A stretch of DNA of 64,000 nt from Dokdonella_A ginsengisoli (GCF_042652785.1 NZ_JBHSHD010000001.1:9604-73603), one strand, 5' to 3'. Positions 19,117 to 28,935 are shown, numbered from the stretch's first letter. The notes: a model not told the origin generated them from the sequence alone. Made by a program: numbers and translations.

Positions 19117-19509
19117 TTAATTCTTAGAGAATCCATTATGATATGGATAAATTTTATCGAACTCGATCTCCGTCATATAACGCCTATCAGAAGAAAATAC
19201 AAAAAATCTTACCTTCCTAAACCCAATAGATTGCAATGTCTTCTTTGCATTAATAACTTGCAGAAATGGAATTTCATCCATAAACATCACATGGTACTCG
19301 ACATTTTCCCCATATTTTGAGTTCTGCAAGGATGCCAATTTATATACCTGATCCAACTTGCAATAAGTACCGTCGATCCTGAATCTTGTGCTACCGGCTT
19401 CATCCAAATCGATAGTCATCCCAACAGTTTCTTCAGGAGACGCAAATGAATTACGCATTGCGAACCCGCAATGAAGCACTACAAGAGCTATCAAGAAAAT
19501 ATATTTCAT
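19117..19509 (-). CDS. Exported protein, candidate immunity protein of the RHS toxin
   Basis: 130 residues. The ATG at 19509 starts two bases after the RHS stop codon, so the genes are almost certainly co-transcribed and coupled. A signal peptide (MKYIFLIALVVLHCGFAM) predicts periplasmic location. The mature part is small and soluble, with a region resembling mixed alpha/beta (ETVGMTIDLDEAGSTRFRI, KTLQSIGFRKVRFFVFSS). No family recognised. In RHS loci the gene directly downstream is normally the immunity gene, and a periplasmic immunity protein fits the wall-cleaving toxin domain of the RHS protein. Function is inferred from position. Confidence 0.7.
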   Translation of the reverse strand: MKYIFLIALVVLHCGFAMRNSFASPEETVGMTIDLDEAGSTRFRIDGTYCKLDQVYKLASLQNSKYGENVEYHVMFMDEIPFLQVINAKKTLQSIGFRKVRFFVFSSDRRYMTEIEFDKIYPYHNGFSKN

Positions 19510-19511
19510 AC

Positions 19512-22500
19512 TCAATCCCCCGTATATCTTCTTATTACAACATCTGGAAGATCAAACTGTCCGGGAACTGGGCCAATTGAATTCTGATGAGCACTTTGAT
19601 TTGAGATTCCGCCCTCACATTCGCAGGAAGTAATAATACCAGTATGCCCTGTTCCGCCGACGCCCCCGCCTGGTATTTTATAAGCAGCAATATCACCGGG
19701 CAGCGGCTTCTCTCCAGGCTTCAACGGCCGCCAATTCGGTATAACCGCATTTATGTTAGCAATTTCGGCGGCGGTAGGGGGCCTTCCCCATCCTTTTCCC
19801 TTCCCTATTTTCACTACAAGCGGGGCCCCAGCTTCGTCCGTAACATCCGCGACGAACTTATTGCATTTATTTACTCCGCTTCCGAAATCATCCTTCTTCC
19901 CCATTAGACTCCATGCAGTACTGCCCTCATAGCCATTAGCTATCTTATCTATCTCTTCACGAATAGCTCGATTGGAGGGACTATCTTCCACTAAACCCCA
20001 AATATCCACCATTATCATGGGTGCCGCGGAGACATAAGAATAAATAGACGCCCCTCCAGATAAGCCAATCGGATCGCTCTCGACATACCGTCCGGTCGCA
20101 GGATCGTAGCTCCGAAAGTAGTTGTAGTTGAGCTTGGTCTCCGCATCGTAATACTGCCCCGGAAACCTCAGATTCAGCGTATACGCCGCCGCGCCGCCCG
20201 GACTCGGATCCGGCGCCTCCGCCCCGAACGTGTCGCCGAAGAAGTTCCACGCCCAGCGGGCGGCGTTGGTGGCCGGGTCGGCCACCACGCGCGGGGTGCC
20301 GAGGTGGTCGGTCTCGATGTAGGACAGGCTGCCGCTCTTGACCACCGCGATCGGCGCGCCGTCGAGGTAGACGTACTCGGCCTGGGCCACGCCGGTGCCG
20401 CCGTACTCGCTCAGCAGTCGCCCGCTCTCGTCGTAGCTGTAGAGCGTCGGCGGCGAACCCAGGCCGCCGGAGCTCACCCCCTTGGAGACCCGCTCGCCGC
20501 GTCCGTTGTGCACGTAGGTGGCGACCAGGCCGCCTTTGGTCGCGCTATTGAGACGGTTGCGCGCGTCGTAGCCGAGGCTCAGGCTCGGCGCGGTTCCCGT
20601 CTGCGTATTGCCATTGGCGTCGTAGGTGCGCGCCACGCCGCCGACGCTGGCCAGCCGGTGCGAGCCGGCGGCGTAGGCGTACGACGTGACCGCGCCGCCG
20701 TCGAGCTGGGCACTGAGCCGGTCGCCGGTCTTGTTGTAGGTGTAGGACTCGAGCGTGCCGGTGGTCAGGGGCTGCTGCACGTCCTTCAGCCGGTACAGCG
20801 GGTCGTAGGCGTACAGGGTCGGGATCGGCGTCGGGCCGCGGCTGAGGTCGCCGGGCTTCACCGCGCTGACGATATTGCCCATCACGTCCACGTCGAGGTT
20901 CAGCGCCAGTCCGCCGGCGACGGAACTGAGCACGTAGTCGATCGCGTAGTCCTGGTCGTAGCCCTTGCTCAGGGTGCGGCCGTTGCCGTAGGTCAGCACG
21001 TTGAGCGGGCCGAACGGGTAGTAGCTCGCGTTGCTCACGATTGGGGTCGCCGCCGCGCCGGCGTTGGCCTTCCAGGTCACCGCCGTCACTCGGCCGAGCG
21101 TGTCGCGGGCGTAGGCGACGATCGCGCCGCTCGGGTAGGTGATCGAGGCGAGGCGGTCGGCGACGGTGTAGGCGTAGTCGGTGGTGAGCGTGGTGCCGCC
21201 GGTGACCTGCTTCTTGCGCGTGACGTTGCCGCGGCGGTCGTAGCAGTACGTCGTGCTGCCAGAGGCGTCGCTCATCGTGGTCAGGCGGCCGAGCGGGTAC
21301 GAGGTCGCGCAGCCGGTGACCGCGTTCGACTGGTCGTAGGCGTAGCCGACGTTGAGGCTGGCGGTCGGATAGCCGACGCCGGTCAGCCGGTTCAGCGCGT
21401 CGTAGGCGTAGCTGCTGGTGACGCCGCGCGCATCGGTCTGCGTGCGGCGGTTGCCGGCCAGGTCATACGTGTAGCTGCTGTCGCCGGTGTCCGGGCTGTG
21501 CAGGCCGGTCAGGTTGTTGAGGCCGTCGTAGTCGTAGACGGTGTTGAGGCCGTCCGGATCGGTGACCTGGCGCAGGTTGTCGCGCGTGTCGTAGACGTAG
21601 CCGGTGCTGGCGTTCGTGGTGGCCGGGTCGCTACCGTTGTCGTTCTGCAGCGTCTCCATCAGCCGGTTCAGGCCGTCGTAGCGCTGCCGGGTGGCGATGC
21701 CGAGCCCGTCCTGCACCCGCACGCGATTGCCGTTGCCGTCGTAGCCGTCGGCGACGCCGGTCTCCGACAGCCCTTGCGACTGCTCGACGGCGCTGCCGGC
21801 CGCGTTGTTCAGGCGCACCAGCTGGCTGAGCTGGTTGTAGCTGCGACTGAGGGCGCGCTTGATCGCGCCGGACGGATCCTTCACCTGCTCCACGCGGCGG
21901 TTGCCGGCCGCGTCCAGGCATTGCGCGCTGCCGGCACCGCCGGGGCAGTAGTCGATCGTGTTGCTCAGGTTGTCGGCGATCCGGATGAGCCGGTGCGCGT
22001 CGTCGTAGGTGTAGGCGAGGAACGCGCCGTCGGGCTGGATCACCTTCTTGACGTTGCCGACCGCGTCGTAGTCGATGTGCGTGGCCGCATCGCCTGCGCC
22101 CGGCGTGCCGGTGGCGCCTGCGCGCACGATGCGGTCGGTCAGCCAGCCGCGCACGTGGTAGACGAAGTCGGTGACGGTGCCGTTGGCGTCCTGCGTGCGC
22201 GTGACGCGACCGTTCTTGTCGTAGGTGACATACGTGGTGACCTGGCCGAGCGCGTTGGTCAGCTTCCACAGGTCGCCCTTGCGGTGCGGGCAGGCACCGT
22301 TCGACGCGCAGCTGGCGTCGTCGGACGGGTAATAGGTGTAGGTCGTGCGATCGTCCTGCCCGGCCGCCATGCCGGCGTCGCCGGCCGGGCGCGCACCGTT
22401 GACCGAGGTCACCAGGCCGACCAGGGGACAGGTACCGGCGGTGACGTCGGCCGGCTCGCAGTACGTCGTCACCGTGCGGCGCACCTTCGCCGCGGCGGGC

Positions 22501-24476
22501 GGCGCGGAGGTCGCGCTGCAGGCATAGGCCATCGCGGTGGCGTCGGCCGGGTCGATCTCGCAGCGCGCCGTGGCCTGGCCGCGGGTGTTGTAGGTCCAGG
22601 TGGTCCTGGCTTCGAGGGTGCCGCTGGCGTTCTTCGTCGTGCGCGAGACGGGGACGCGGAAGTTCGCGTGCCATTGGGTCTCGATGGTGCGCTTGGGGGA
22701 GCTGGCGCCGGAGGTGTTGGCAGCTTCGATGCGCGAGGTCTCCTGGCCGCGCGTGTCGTAGCCGTAGTCCGTCGTCACGCCGTTGAAGTCGGTCACCAGA
22801 TCGCGATTGCCGTTGGCGTCGTAGGTGATGGTGGAGCTGCGGGTGATCGAGGAGCAGTTCGCGGTGGCACAGCGGTCGGTGCCTGCGTCGCGCAGGATGC
22901 CGTTCTTGGCGACGAAGCGGCGGCGTTCGACCTGTCCGGCGGGGGTGACGAGGATGGTGGAGCTAGTCGTAGTGGTATAGGTACCGCTGTACGTCAGACT
23001 TAGCAATCCGGCGCCAGTGCCGTGATACTCCTGATAGGCACGACCTCCCAGGTCATATTTGTATGTGCCATAGCGCTGACCATTCTCGTCTAGAATTCCG
23101 GTCAACAAACTCGAATATGTGATGTTCTCCTGAACATGGTCAGGTTCGTCGTAGAGATACTCTCTACTCGATCCATCAGGACGATCCACAAATTGAAGCA
23201 GACCTGTATTGGTAGATGGAAAGCCGGCCACCTCGTGCATGAGGTATCGGTAACCAATCTCCTCCCCTGCCGAATCGACCACTTCGCTCAAATAGGCATC
23301 TGCATCATACCGAAAACTGATTGATCGGCCTTTCGCGTCGGTAACGCGAATCAGAAGACCCGGCTTGGGGGCAATGGCAGGAGGGGTCGTGGCGATACTA
23401 TACGTCAGCGCAGTGACTTGCCCGTGGCGCTCCAACGAGAGCCATACGCCATCGGCATCATATCGGTAAATTGAGTCATCACCAGCAACGTAAACCCAGC
23501 CGGTGCGAAGCCCACCCGATACGACCTCCTGCAAGGATTCCGACTTGTCCGTTCGACCGACCCAGGTGCCACCGCTCAACCGAAAGTGGCGATAGTCTCC
23601 ATCCGGGCGCACGACGTAGGCGTAGGTGTCCTGTCCCACAGCCAAGGCGGGTTCCACGACAATGGAGCTCTGCCAGGAATGCCGCCAATGTTCGCCAAGC
23701 ACTTCATGTGGACGCTCCACGCCCGGCGAGGAATAGAAACCAGAACTCGAATAGTATCGAATGAATCCCGAAGACGAAGAATCACCGAAGGGAATGTCCG
23801 TCTCAATTTGTATTTTTTGACCACCTGCGCATTGAATCGGATTTCCAGCCGGACAGGCTTCTGGCTTTATACGATAACAAGGTCCAGTTGCACTGGCTGC
23901 GGCATATCCCGCAGGACAAACCACCGTGCGCACTTGAACAGAATGAGCGTCCCACTCCGTGGAAATTGGACATTCTGCAGAGCTTCCATATCCAATCTCC
24001 ATATCATATTTATGCATCTTATTCGATTCAAGCCCAAGAGACCTCTGTACCCTGGTGCAAATATATTTCCTTGACGGCTCTTGACATACCGGCCTAGTGA
24101 TATGAGAGCGCCAAACCTGCCAAGCTATATCTTCAGAACCACATAACCCTCCCGCTCCAGAGGCGGGATGATCGCACTCAAAGGCGCTTGTCCAATTCCA
24201 ACTTACCGCATACCAATACCAAGGCTCAGTGACAGGGCTTACACATTCGCCCCTCAGCCCCGCCAACAAAGGGCACGCAGCCGGCTCTGCGGGCGGCGGC
24301 GAGTCGTCGCAATAGATCTCTTGAGCCTGGACACCCCCAAGACATAAGAAGAAAAATATCAACAATAATATTGATGCATGGACGATGCTATTTTCTGCGC
24401 TATATAAGAACCCATCCAATCCCGGCCCTGGATTAATGGAAAACTTCCCCGATTCGCGTATCGAACCAATATTCAA
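19512..24476 (-). CDS. Sec-exported RHS/YD-repeat protein with C-terminal NlpC/P60-like toxin domain
   Basis: 1,654 residues. The start is a TTG at 24476 with AGGAGA seven bases upstream; no ATG alternative exists. A hydrophobic export segment lies at about 34-51 (SILLLIFFFLCLGGVQAQ), followed by a cysteine-rich N-terminal region and a DUF6531-like entry (GNPIQCAGGQKIQIETDIPF). YD repeats run to about residue 1500, ending at the RHS core RFPGQYYDAETKLNYNYFRSYDPATGRYVESDPIGLSGG. The last 130 residues are the variable domain: NKCNKFVADVTDEAG (Cys), PLPGDIAAY and GTGHTGIIT (His) fit NlpC/P60-type amidases or peptidases acting on peptidoglycan. The core is GC-rich while both ends are lower in GC, as in mosaic RHS genes. 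Confidence 0.9.
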   Translation of the reverse strand: MNIGSIRESGKFSINPGPGLDGFLYSAENSIVHASILLLIFFFLCLGGVQAQEIYCDDSPPPAEPAACPLLAGLRGECVSPVTEPWYWYAVSWNWTSAFECDHPASGAGGLCGSEDIAWQVWRSHITRPVCQEPSRKYICTRVQRSLGLESNKMHKYDMEIGYGSSAECPISTEWDAHSVQVRTVVCPAGYAAASATGPCYRIKPEACPAGNPIQCAGGQKIQIETDIPFGDSSSSGFIRYYSSSGFYSSPGVERPHEVLGEHWRHSWQSSIVVEPALAVGQDTYAYVVRPDGDYRHFRLSGGTWVGRTDKSESLQEVVSGGLRTGWVYVAGDDSIYRYDADGVWLSLERHGQVTALTYSIATTPPAIAPKPGLLIRVTDAKGRSISFRYDADAYLSEVVDSAGEEIGYRYLMHEVAGFPSTNTGLLQFVDRPDGSSREYLYDEPDHVQENITYSSLLTGILDENGQRYGTYKYDLGGRAYQEYHGTGAGLLSLTYSGTYTTTTSSTILVTPAGQVERRRFVAKNGILRDAGTDRCATANCSSITRSSTITYDANGNRDLVTDFNGVTTDYGYDTRGQETSRIEAANTSGASSPKRTIETQWHANFRVPVSRTTKNASGTLEARTTWTYNTRGQATARCEIDPADATAMAYACSATSAPPAAAKVRRTVTTYCEPADVTAGTCPLVGLVTSVNGARPAGDAGMAAGQDDRTTYTYYPSDDASCASNGACPHRKGDLWKLTNALGQVTTYVTYDKNGRVTRTQDANGTVTDFVYHVRGWLTDRIVRAGATGTPGAGDAATHIDYDAVGNVKKVIQPDGAFLAYTYDDAHRLIRIADNLSNTIDYCPGGAGSAQCLDAAGNRRVEQVKDPSGAIKRALSRSYNQLSQLVRLNNAAGSAVEQSQGLSETGVADGYDGNGNRVRVQDGLGIATRQRYDGLNRLMETLQNDNGSDPATTNASTGYVYDTRDNLRQVTDPDGLNTVYDYDGLNNLTGLHSPDTGDSSYTYDLAGNRRTQTDARGVTSSYAYDALNRLTGVGYPTASLNVGYAYDQSNAVTGCATSYPLGRLTTMSDASGSTTYCYDRRGNVTRKKQVTGGTTLTTDYAYTVADRLASITYPSGAIVAYARDTLGRVTAVTWKANAGAAATPIVSNASYYPFGPLNVLTYGNGRTLSKGYDQDYAIDYVLSSVAGGLALNLDVDVMGNIVSAVKPGDLSRGPTPIPTLYAYDPLYRLKDVQQPLTTGTLESYTYNKTGDRLSAQLDGGAVTSYAYAAGSHRLASVGGVARTYDANGNTQTGTAPSLSLGYDARNRLNSATKGGLVATYVHNGRGERVSKGVSSGGLGSPPTLYSYDESGRLLSEYGGTGVAQAEYVYLDGAPIAVVKSGSLSYIETDHLGTPRVVADPATNAARWAWNFFGDTFGAEAPDPSPGGAAAYTLNLRFPGQYYDAETKLNYNYFRSYDPATGRYVESDPIGLSGGASIYSYVSAAPMIMVDIWGLVEDSPSNRAIREEIDKIANGYEGSTAWSLMGKKDDFGSGVNKCNKFVADVTDEAGAPLVVKIGKGKGWGRPPTAAEIANINAVIPNWRPLKPGEKPLPGDIAAYKIPGGGVGGTGHTGIITSCECEGGISNQSAHQNSIGPVPGQFDLPDVVIRRYTGD

Positions 24477-24531
24477 GATCGCTCTCCTAAAAAATTCGAT
24501 ACGTCAACGCCAGTAATGTCCCTTCCCGGAG

Positions 24532-25569
24532 CTACTTAAAGATCTCCTTGTTCTTCGCATACTGCCCCGCCTGCTGCCGCGTCACCAACCCGCGCTTCAC
24601 CAGATCCTGCAGACACTGATCCAGCGTCTGCATGCCGTGCTGACTGCCGGTCTGGATGGCGGAGTACATCTGCGCGACCTTGTCCTCGCGGATCAGGTTC
24701 CGGATGGCGGGGATGCCGACCATGATCTCGTGCGCGGCGATGCGGCCGCCGCCGACCTTCTTCAGCAGGCTCTGCGAGATCACCGCGCGCAGCGATTCGG
24801 ACAGCATCGAGCGTACCATCGGCTTCTCGCCGGCGGGGAACACGTCGATGATGCGGTCGATGGTCTTGGCGGCCGAGCTGGTGTGCAGCGTGGCGAAGAC
24901 GAGGTGGCCGGTCTCGGCGGCGGTCAGGGCCAGGCGGATCGTCTCCAGATCGCGCAACTCGCCGACCAGGATGTAGTCCGGGTCCTCGCGCAGGGCCGAG
25001 CGCAGCGCCTCGTTGAAGCCGTGCGTGTCGCGGTGCACCTCGCGCTGGTTGATCAGGCACTTCTGCGAGGTGTGCACGAATTCGATCGGGTCCTCGACCG
25101 AGAGGATGTGCGCGTACTCGTTCTTGTTGACGTGGTCGACCATCGCCGCCAGCGTGGTCGACTTGCCCGAGCCGGTCGGCCCGGTGACGAGGATCAGGCC
25201 CTGCGGCTGCGAGATCAGTTCCTTGAAGATGCGCGGCGCGCCGAGATCCTCGAGCGTGAGGACCTCCGACGGAATCGTGCGGAACACCGCGCCCGAGCCG
25301 CGGTTCTGGTTGAACGCGTTGACGCGGAAGCGCGCCAGGCTGGGGATCTCGAAGGAGAAGTCGACCTCGAGGAATTCCTCGTAGTCGCGGCGCTGCTTGT
25401 CCGACATGATGTCGTAGATCAGCGAGTGGATCTGCTTGTGGTCCAGCGCCGGGATGTTGATGCGGCGGATGTCGCCGTCGACGCGGATCATCGGCGGCAG
25501 GCCTGCGGAAAGGTGCAGGTCCGACGCCTTGTTCTTGACCGAAAACGCCAGCAGCTCGGCGATGTCCAT
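24532..25569 (-). CDS. pilT: Type IV pilus retraction ATPase
   Basis: 345 residues, the normal PilT length, from the ATG at 25569 (MDIAELLAFSVKNKASDLHLSAGLPP). Hexameric cytoplasmic ATPase that powers pilus retraction and twitching. Visible: the PAS-like N-terminal domain, Walker A GPTGSGKSTT, Asp box (VEDPIEFVH), Walker B region PDYILVGELRD, His box (TGHLVFATLHTSSAAKTIDRI) and the PilT-specific AIRNLIRED motif. In many pseudomonads and xanthomonads pilU follows pilT; here the RHS gene begins 55 bp behind the stop instead. It is divergent from the membrane-protein/yggS/proC/yggT group across a 176-bp gap. Confidence 0.97.
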   Translation of the reverse strand: MDIAELLAFSVKNKASDLHLSAGLPPMIRVDGDIRRINIPALDHKQIHSLIYDIMSDKQRRDYEEFLEVDFSFEIPSLARFRVNAFNQNRGSGAVFRTIPSEVLTLEDLGAPRIFKELISQPQGLILVTGPTGSGKSTTLAAMVDHVNKNEYAHILSVEDPIEFVHTSQKCLINQREVHRDTHGFNEALRSALREDPDYILVGELRDLETIRLALTAAETGHLVFATLHTSSAAKTIDRIIDVFPAGEKPMVRSMLSESLRAVISQSLLKKVGGGRIAAHEIMVGIPAIRNLIREDKVAQMYSAIQTGSQHGMQTLDQCLQDLVKRGLVTRQQAGQYAKNKEIFK

Positions 25570-25745
25570 GCGTTCCCCCGGATAGATGGTTAGGTCGCGG
25601 CCCCTGCCGCCGCGGCCGAGTATATGTAATCCGCATCGCGGCAATCTGCGAAGCCGCGCGGAACGACACCGGTGCTCGCCGCCGATGTGGCAAACTCGCG
25701 CCCGTCCGAGCCGGACGACCCCTGCCGATCCCTGCCCGTCCGTCC

Positions 25746-27263
25746 ATGCCGGTCCTGAATCTCGAGCGATCCCGCTGGGCGCGTGCTGCCCTCGTCGTCG
25801 CCTCGCGCGCGTTCGTCGCCTTCGTCGTCCTGTGCACGCTCGCCTACGTCGTGCGCGCCGCGGTGCCCACCGTGTTCGCGGACGGCTGGTGGTTCACCGA
25901 CACCTTCGTGCGCCACTACGTCGACGGCCAGCTCGGCGTGGCCGACTTCTTCAACAAACGCGGCGGTTTCGATCACGCGCAGCCCGTGCACCGGCTGGTG
26001 CTGCTGGCGAACCTGGCCTGGTTCGACATGGACTTCACCTTCGAGGGCCTGGTCGGCGCGCTGTTCGGCATCGCCTTCTTCGGGCTGCTGGCGACCCTGG
26101 TCGCGCGCGAGCTGCGCGGCAAGCCGAACACGCTGGCGACGCGCGAGCTGGTGCTGATCGGCCTGGCGGTCACGGTGTTCTCGTTCAACAACCGCGACCT
26201 GTTCACCTGGCCGCTGGCCACCCTGGTGTTCGTGTACCTGCTCGGCATCTCGCTGTATTTCCTCGTGCTGCAGGGCGCGATGGCGCGCGACCGGCGCTGG
26301 CCGATGTTCGCCGCCACCCTCGCCTGCTGCACCCTGCTCGACACCTCCGGCGTGCTCGCCGCGGCGGCGGGCTGTGCGCTGGTCGCCTTCGCCGCGCTGC
26401 GCGACCGGCGCTACGCGGCGGCGGCCGGCCGCCTCGCCGCGATCGCCGGCGGCGTGGTGCTCTATCGCATCGCCTACGGCCTGCTGATGCCCGGCGCGGC
26501 CGGCTCGCCGATCAGCGCGGCCGGGCAGTTCGCCGGCCTGTTCGGGCGGATCGGCGACGCCTGGAAGCTGCTGGTGATCCCGGCCGGCGACGCGCTGATC
26601 TCCACCAGCCGCGTGCACGCCGAATTCGGTCCGCGCTGGGTCTGGCCGGTCGCGGTTCCGTGCGCACTGCTGGTGATCCTCGGCCACGTCTGGTTCTGGC
26701 GGCGCTGTGCCGCACATCGCCAGGAACGGCTGCCGTTCCTCGCCGCCGGGCTGATGCTGTTCTTCTACGCCACGCTCGCCGGCATCGTCTGGGCGCGCGT
26801 GCCGAAGGAAGGCTTCGACTACCTGACGCAGCCGCGCTACCTGGCGTTCTACGCGCTGCAGGTGGTGGCGATGCTGCTGATGTGGGCGTTCCTGGTCGGC
26901 CGCGCGCGCGCCGCGGACGCGCCGGCGGGCCTGCGTGCGCCGCCGACCGCCTTCCTCGCCGGCGCAGTCGGCGTGCTGACCGGCCTGGCGCTGTTCTTCA
27001 TGTACTGCGTGCGCTACCAGGAAATGGGCCACCTGCGCTGGTACGAGCTGCAGATCGGGCGGCAGATCCTCGCGCTCGGCCGCCAGGGCCCGGACGAGCC
27101 GAACGCGTGCCCGCTCAACCGCATCGAGATCTGCAGCTGGCCGCCGCAGCGGCGCCATTCGGTCATCGACGTGCTCAAGCGCGGCGGCCTCAACGTGTAT
27201 TCCGCAGAGTTCCTGCGCCGCCACCGCTGGGACGAGAAGCTCGCCGAGGACGCGCCGCCGTGA
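25746..27263 (+). CDS. Polytopic inner-membrane protein of unknown function
   Basis: 505 residues with about ten hydrophobic segments, beginning at residue 12 (ARAALVVASRAFVAFVVLCTLAYVV) and ending near 430. Motifs such as DGWWFTDTFVRHYVDGQLG in the first loop and FSFNNRDLFTWPLATLVFVYLL recall GT-C glycosyltransferase-like or O-antigen-type membrane proteins, but I cannot assign a family. The soluble C-terminal tail (about 75 residues) contains NACPLNRIEICSWPPQ and AEFLRRHRWDEK. The next gene, yggS, overlaps its stop by four bases (GTGA), so both are translated together. Divergent from pilT. Confidence 0.8.
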   Translation: MPVLNLERSRWARAALVVASRAFVAFVVLCTLAYVVRAAVPTVFADGWWFTDTFVRHYVDGQLGVADFFNKRGGFDHAQPVHRLVLLANLAWFDMDFTFEGLVGALFGIAFFGLLATLVARELRGKPNTLATRELVLIGLAVTVFSFNNRDLFTWPLATLVFVYLLGISLYFLVLQGAMARDRRWPMFAATLACCTLLDTSGVLAAAAGCALVAFAALRDRRYAAAAGRLAAIAGGVVLYRIAYGLLMPGAAGSPISAAGQFAGLFGRIGDAWKLLVIPAGDALISTSRVHAEFGPRWVWPVAVPCALLVILGHVWFWRRCAAHRQERLPFLAAGLMLFFYATLAGIVWARVPKEGFDYLTQPRYLAFYALQVVAMLLMWAFLVGRARAADAPAGLRAPPTAFLAGAVGVLTGLALFFMYCVRYQEMGHLRWYELQIGRQILALGRQGPDEPNACPLNRIEICSWPPQRRHSVIDVLKRGGLNVYSAEFLRRHRWDEKLAEDAPP

Positions 27264-27973
27264 CGTCGCTGCTGCAACCGGTACTCGACCGCATCGACGC
27301 CGCCGCGCGCGCCGCCGGACGGCCGGGCGAGGTGCGTCTGCTCGCCGTGTCGAAGACGCAGCCCGCCGCGGCGATCCGCGCGCTGCACGAACTCGGCCAG
27401 CGCGCGTTCGGCGAGAACTACGTGCAGGAGGCCCTCGCCAAGCAGCGCGAGCTGGCGGCGCTTGGCGTCGCCGCGGACGCGATCGAGTGGCATCTGATCG
27501 GGCCGTTGCAATCGAACAAGGCGCGCGAGGCCGCGCAGCATTTCCACTGGGTGCAGAGTCTGGACCGCGACAAGCTGGTCGATGCGCTGTCGCGCCATCG
27601 CGCCGCCGCGGCGATGCCGCTGAACGTGCTGATCCAGGTCAACGTCGACGGCGAGGCGAGCAAGTCCGGCTGCGCACCGGACGCGGTCGACGCACTCGCC
27701 CGCCGCGTCGCTGCCGCGCCGGGACTGCGCCTGCGCGGACTGATGGCCATTCCCGAGCCCTCGCCGGACCCGGCGCATCGCCGCGCCGCCTTCGACCGCA
27801 TGCGCGCGCTGTTCGACGCGCTGCGCACGGAGCACGAGGGCGTCGACACCCTGTCGATGGGCATGAGCGACGATTTCGAGCCGGCGATCGCGCACGGCGC
27901 GACGATGGTGCGCATCGGCACGGCGCTGTTCGGGGCTCGTCGTGTTTCCGCTGGCACGGGCGGGCCGGGGTAA
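27260..27973 (+). CDS. yggS: PLP homeostasis protein, YggS/PROSC family
   Basis: 237 residues from the GTG at 27260, which overlaps the preceding stop (GTGA). YggS binds pyridoxal phosphate and buffers its cellular supply; no enzymatic activity is known. Family features: LLAVSKTQPAAAIRALHELGQRAFGENYVQEALAK (PLP lysine in SKTQ), WHLIGPLQSNK, VQSLDR, NVLIQVNVDGEASKSGC, LRLRGLMAIPEP and the phosphate-binding end LSMGMSDDFEPAIAHGATMVRIGTALFG. The yggS-proC-yggT order next to pilT is the standard gammaproteobacterial layout. A short tail after FGARR is Gly-rich and probably non-essential. Confidence 0.95.
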   Translation: MTSLLQPVLDRIDAAARAAGRPGEVRLLAVSKTQPAAAIRALHELGQRAFGENYVQEALAKQRELAALGVAADAIEWHLIGPLQSNKAREAAQHFHWVQSLDRDKLVDALSRHRAAAAMPLNVLIQVNVDGEASKSGCAPDAVDALARRVAAAPGLRLRGLMAIPEPSPDPAHRRAAFDRMRALFDALRTEHEGVDTLSMGMSDDFEPAIAHGATMVRIGTALFGARRVSAGTGGPG

Positions 27974-28086
27974 GAGAACGGCGCAGCCCTGTCGCTTCTC
28001 CTCCCTGTGCGGCGGGAGGGCCCCGGATGCATGCGCCGCAATCCGGCTTGCTATGCTAGCCGGACGATATCGAACCTGACGGACCG

Positions 28087-28935
28087 ATGCCCTCGAATCC
28101 GGAATCCCCTCTCTCCGGCTCCCGCCGGATCGTCTTCGTCGGCGGCGGCAACATGGCACGCAGCCTGATCGGCGCGCTGGTGCGCGGCGGCACGGAGGCG
28201 GCCTCGATCGCCGTGGCCGAACCCAACGCCGCCCTGCGCGAAGCGCTGGCAAACGACTTCGGCGTGACCGCGCACGAACGCGCGGACACCGCCGCGGCGA
28301 ACGCCGACGTGCTCGTGCTCGCGGTCAAGCCGCAGGTCCTCAAGGACGTCTGCCGGTCGCTGGCGCCGCTCGTCGCGGACACGCGCCCGCTGGTCATCTC
28401 GATCGCCGCCGGCGTGCGCATCGCGCAGCTGCGCGAGTGGCTCGGCGTGGAGCTGCCGATCGTGCGCAGCATGCCGAACACGCCGGCGCTGATCGGCGCC
28501 GGCGCGACCGGGCTGATCGCCAATGCCACCGCCGACGCGACGCGGCGCGCACAGGCCGAGGCGATCCTCGCCGCCGCCGGGCGCACCGCCTGGATCGAGC
28601 GCGAGGAACTGATGGACGCGGTGACCGCGCTGTCGGGTTCGGGGCCGGCGTATTTCTTCCTGCTGGTCGAAGCACTCGAGGACGCCGCGGTGGCGCAGGG
28701 CCTGTCGCGCGAGACCGCCCGTGCGCTGGCGACGCAGACCTGCCTCGGCGCCGGCCGCATGCTGGTGGAGAGCGGCGAGGCGCCGTCGATCCTGCGCGAG
28801 CGCGTCACCTCGCCCAACGGCACCACCGCCGCCGCGCTCGATGCATTCGCCGCCGGCGGCCTGCGCGAACTCGTTGCGAACGCGGTCGCCGCGGCGACCG
28901 CACGGGGGCGCGAGCTCTCGGCGTCCCAGTCCTGA
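28087..28935 (+). CDS. proC: Pyrroline-5-carboxylate reductase
   Basis: 282 residues. It reduces pyrroline-5-carboxylate to proline with NAD(P)H, the last step of proline synthesis. The Rossmann motif is RIVFVGGGNMARSLIGALV, followed by VLVLAVKPQVLKDV, ISIAAGVRIAQL and VRSMPNTPALIGAGATGLIAN. The signature VTALSGSGPAYFFLLVEALEDAAVAQGLSRETA and RVTSPNGTTAAALDAF near the end are also present. The ATG at 28087 adds a short Ser/Pro-rich extension before the first strand. A TATGCT at 28050-28055, upstream of the gene, could be a -10 element. The yggT gene follows after 12 bp. Confidence 0.97.
   Translation: MPSNPESPLSGSRRIVFVGGGNMARSLIGALVRGGTEAASIAVAEPNAALREALANDFGVTAHERADTAAANADVLVLAVKPQVLKDVCRSLAPLVADTRPLVISIAAGVRIAQLREWLGVELPIVRSMPNTPALIGAGATGLIANATADATRRAQAEAILAAAGRTAWIEREELMDAVTALSGSGPAYFFLLVEALEDAAVAQGLSRETARALATQTCLGAGRMLVESGEAPSILRERVTSPNGTTAAALDAFAAGGLRELVANAVAAATARGRELSASQS

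Noticed and set aside
20304..23003. An 899-codon plus-strand frame opposite the RHS core.
   Set aside because: It is the mirror of YD repeats, Val/Gly/Arg-rich with no domain; antisense artefact.
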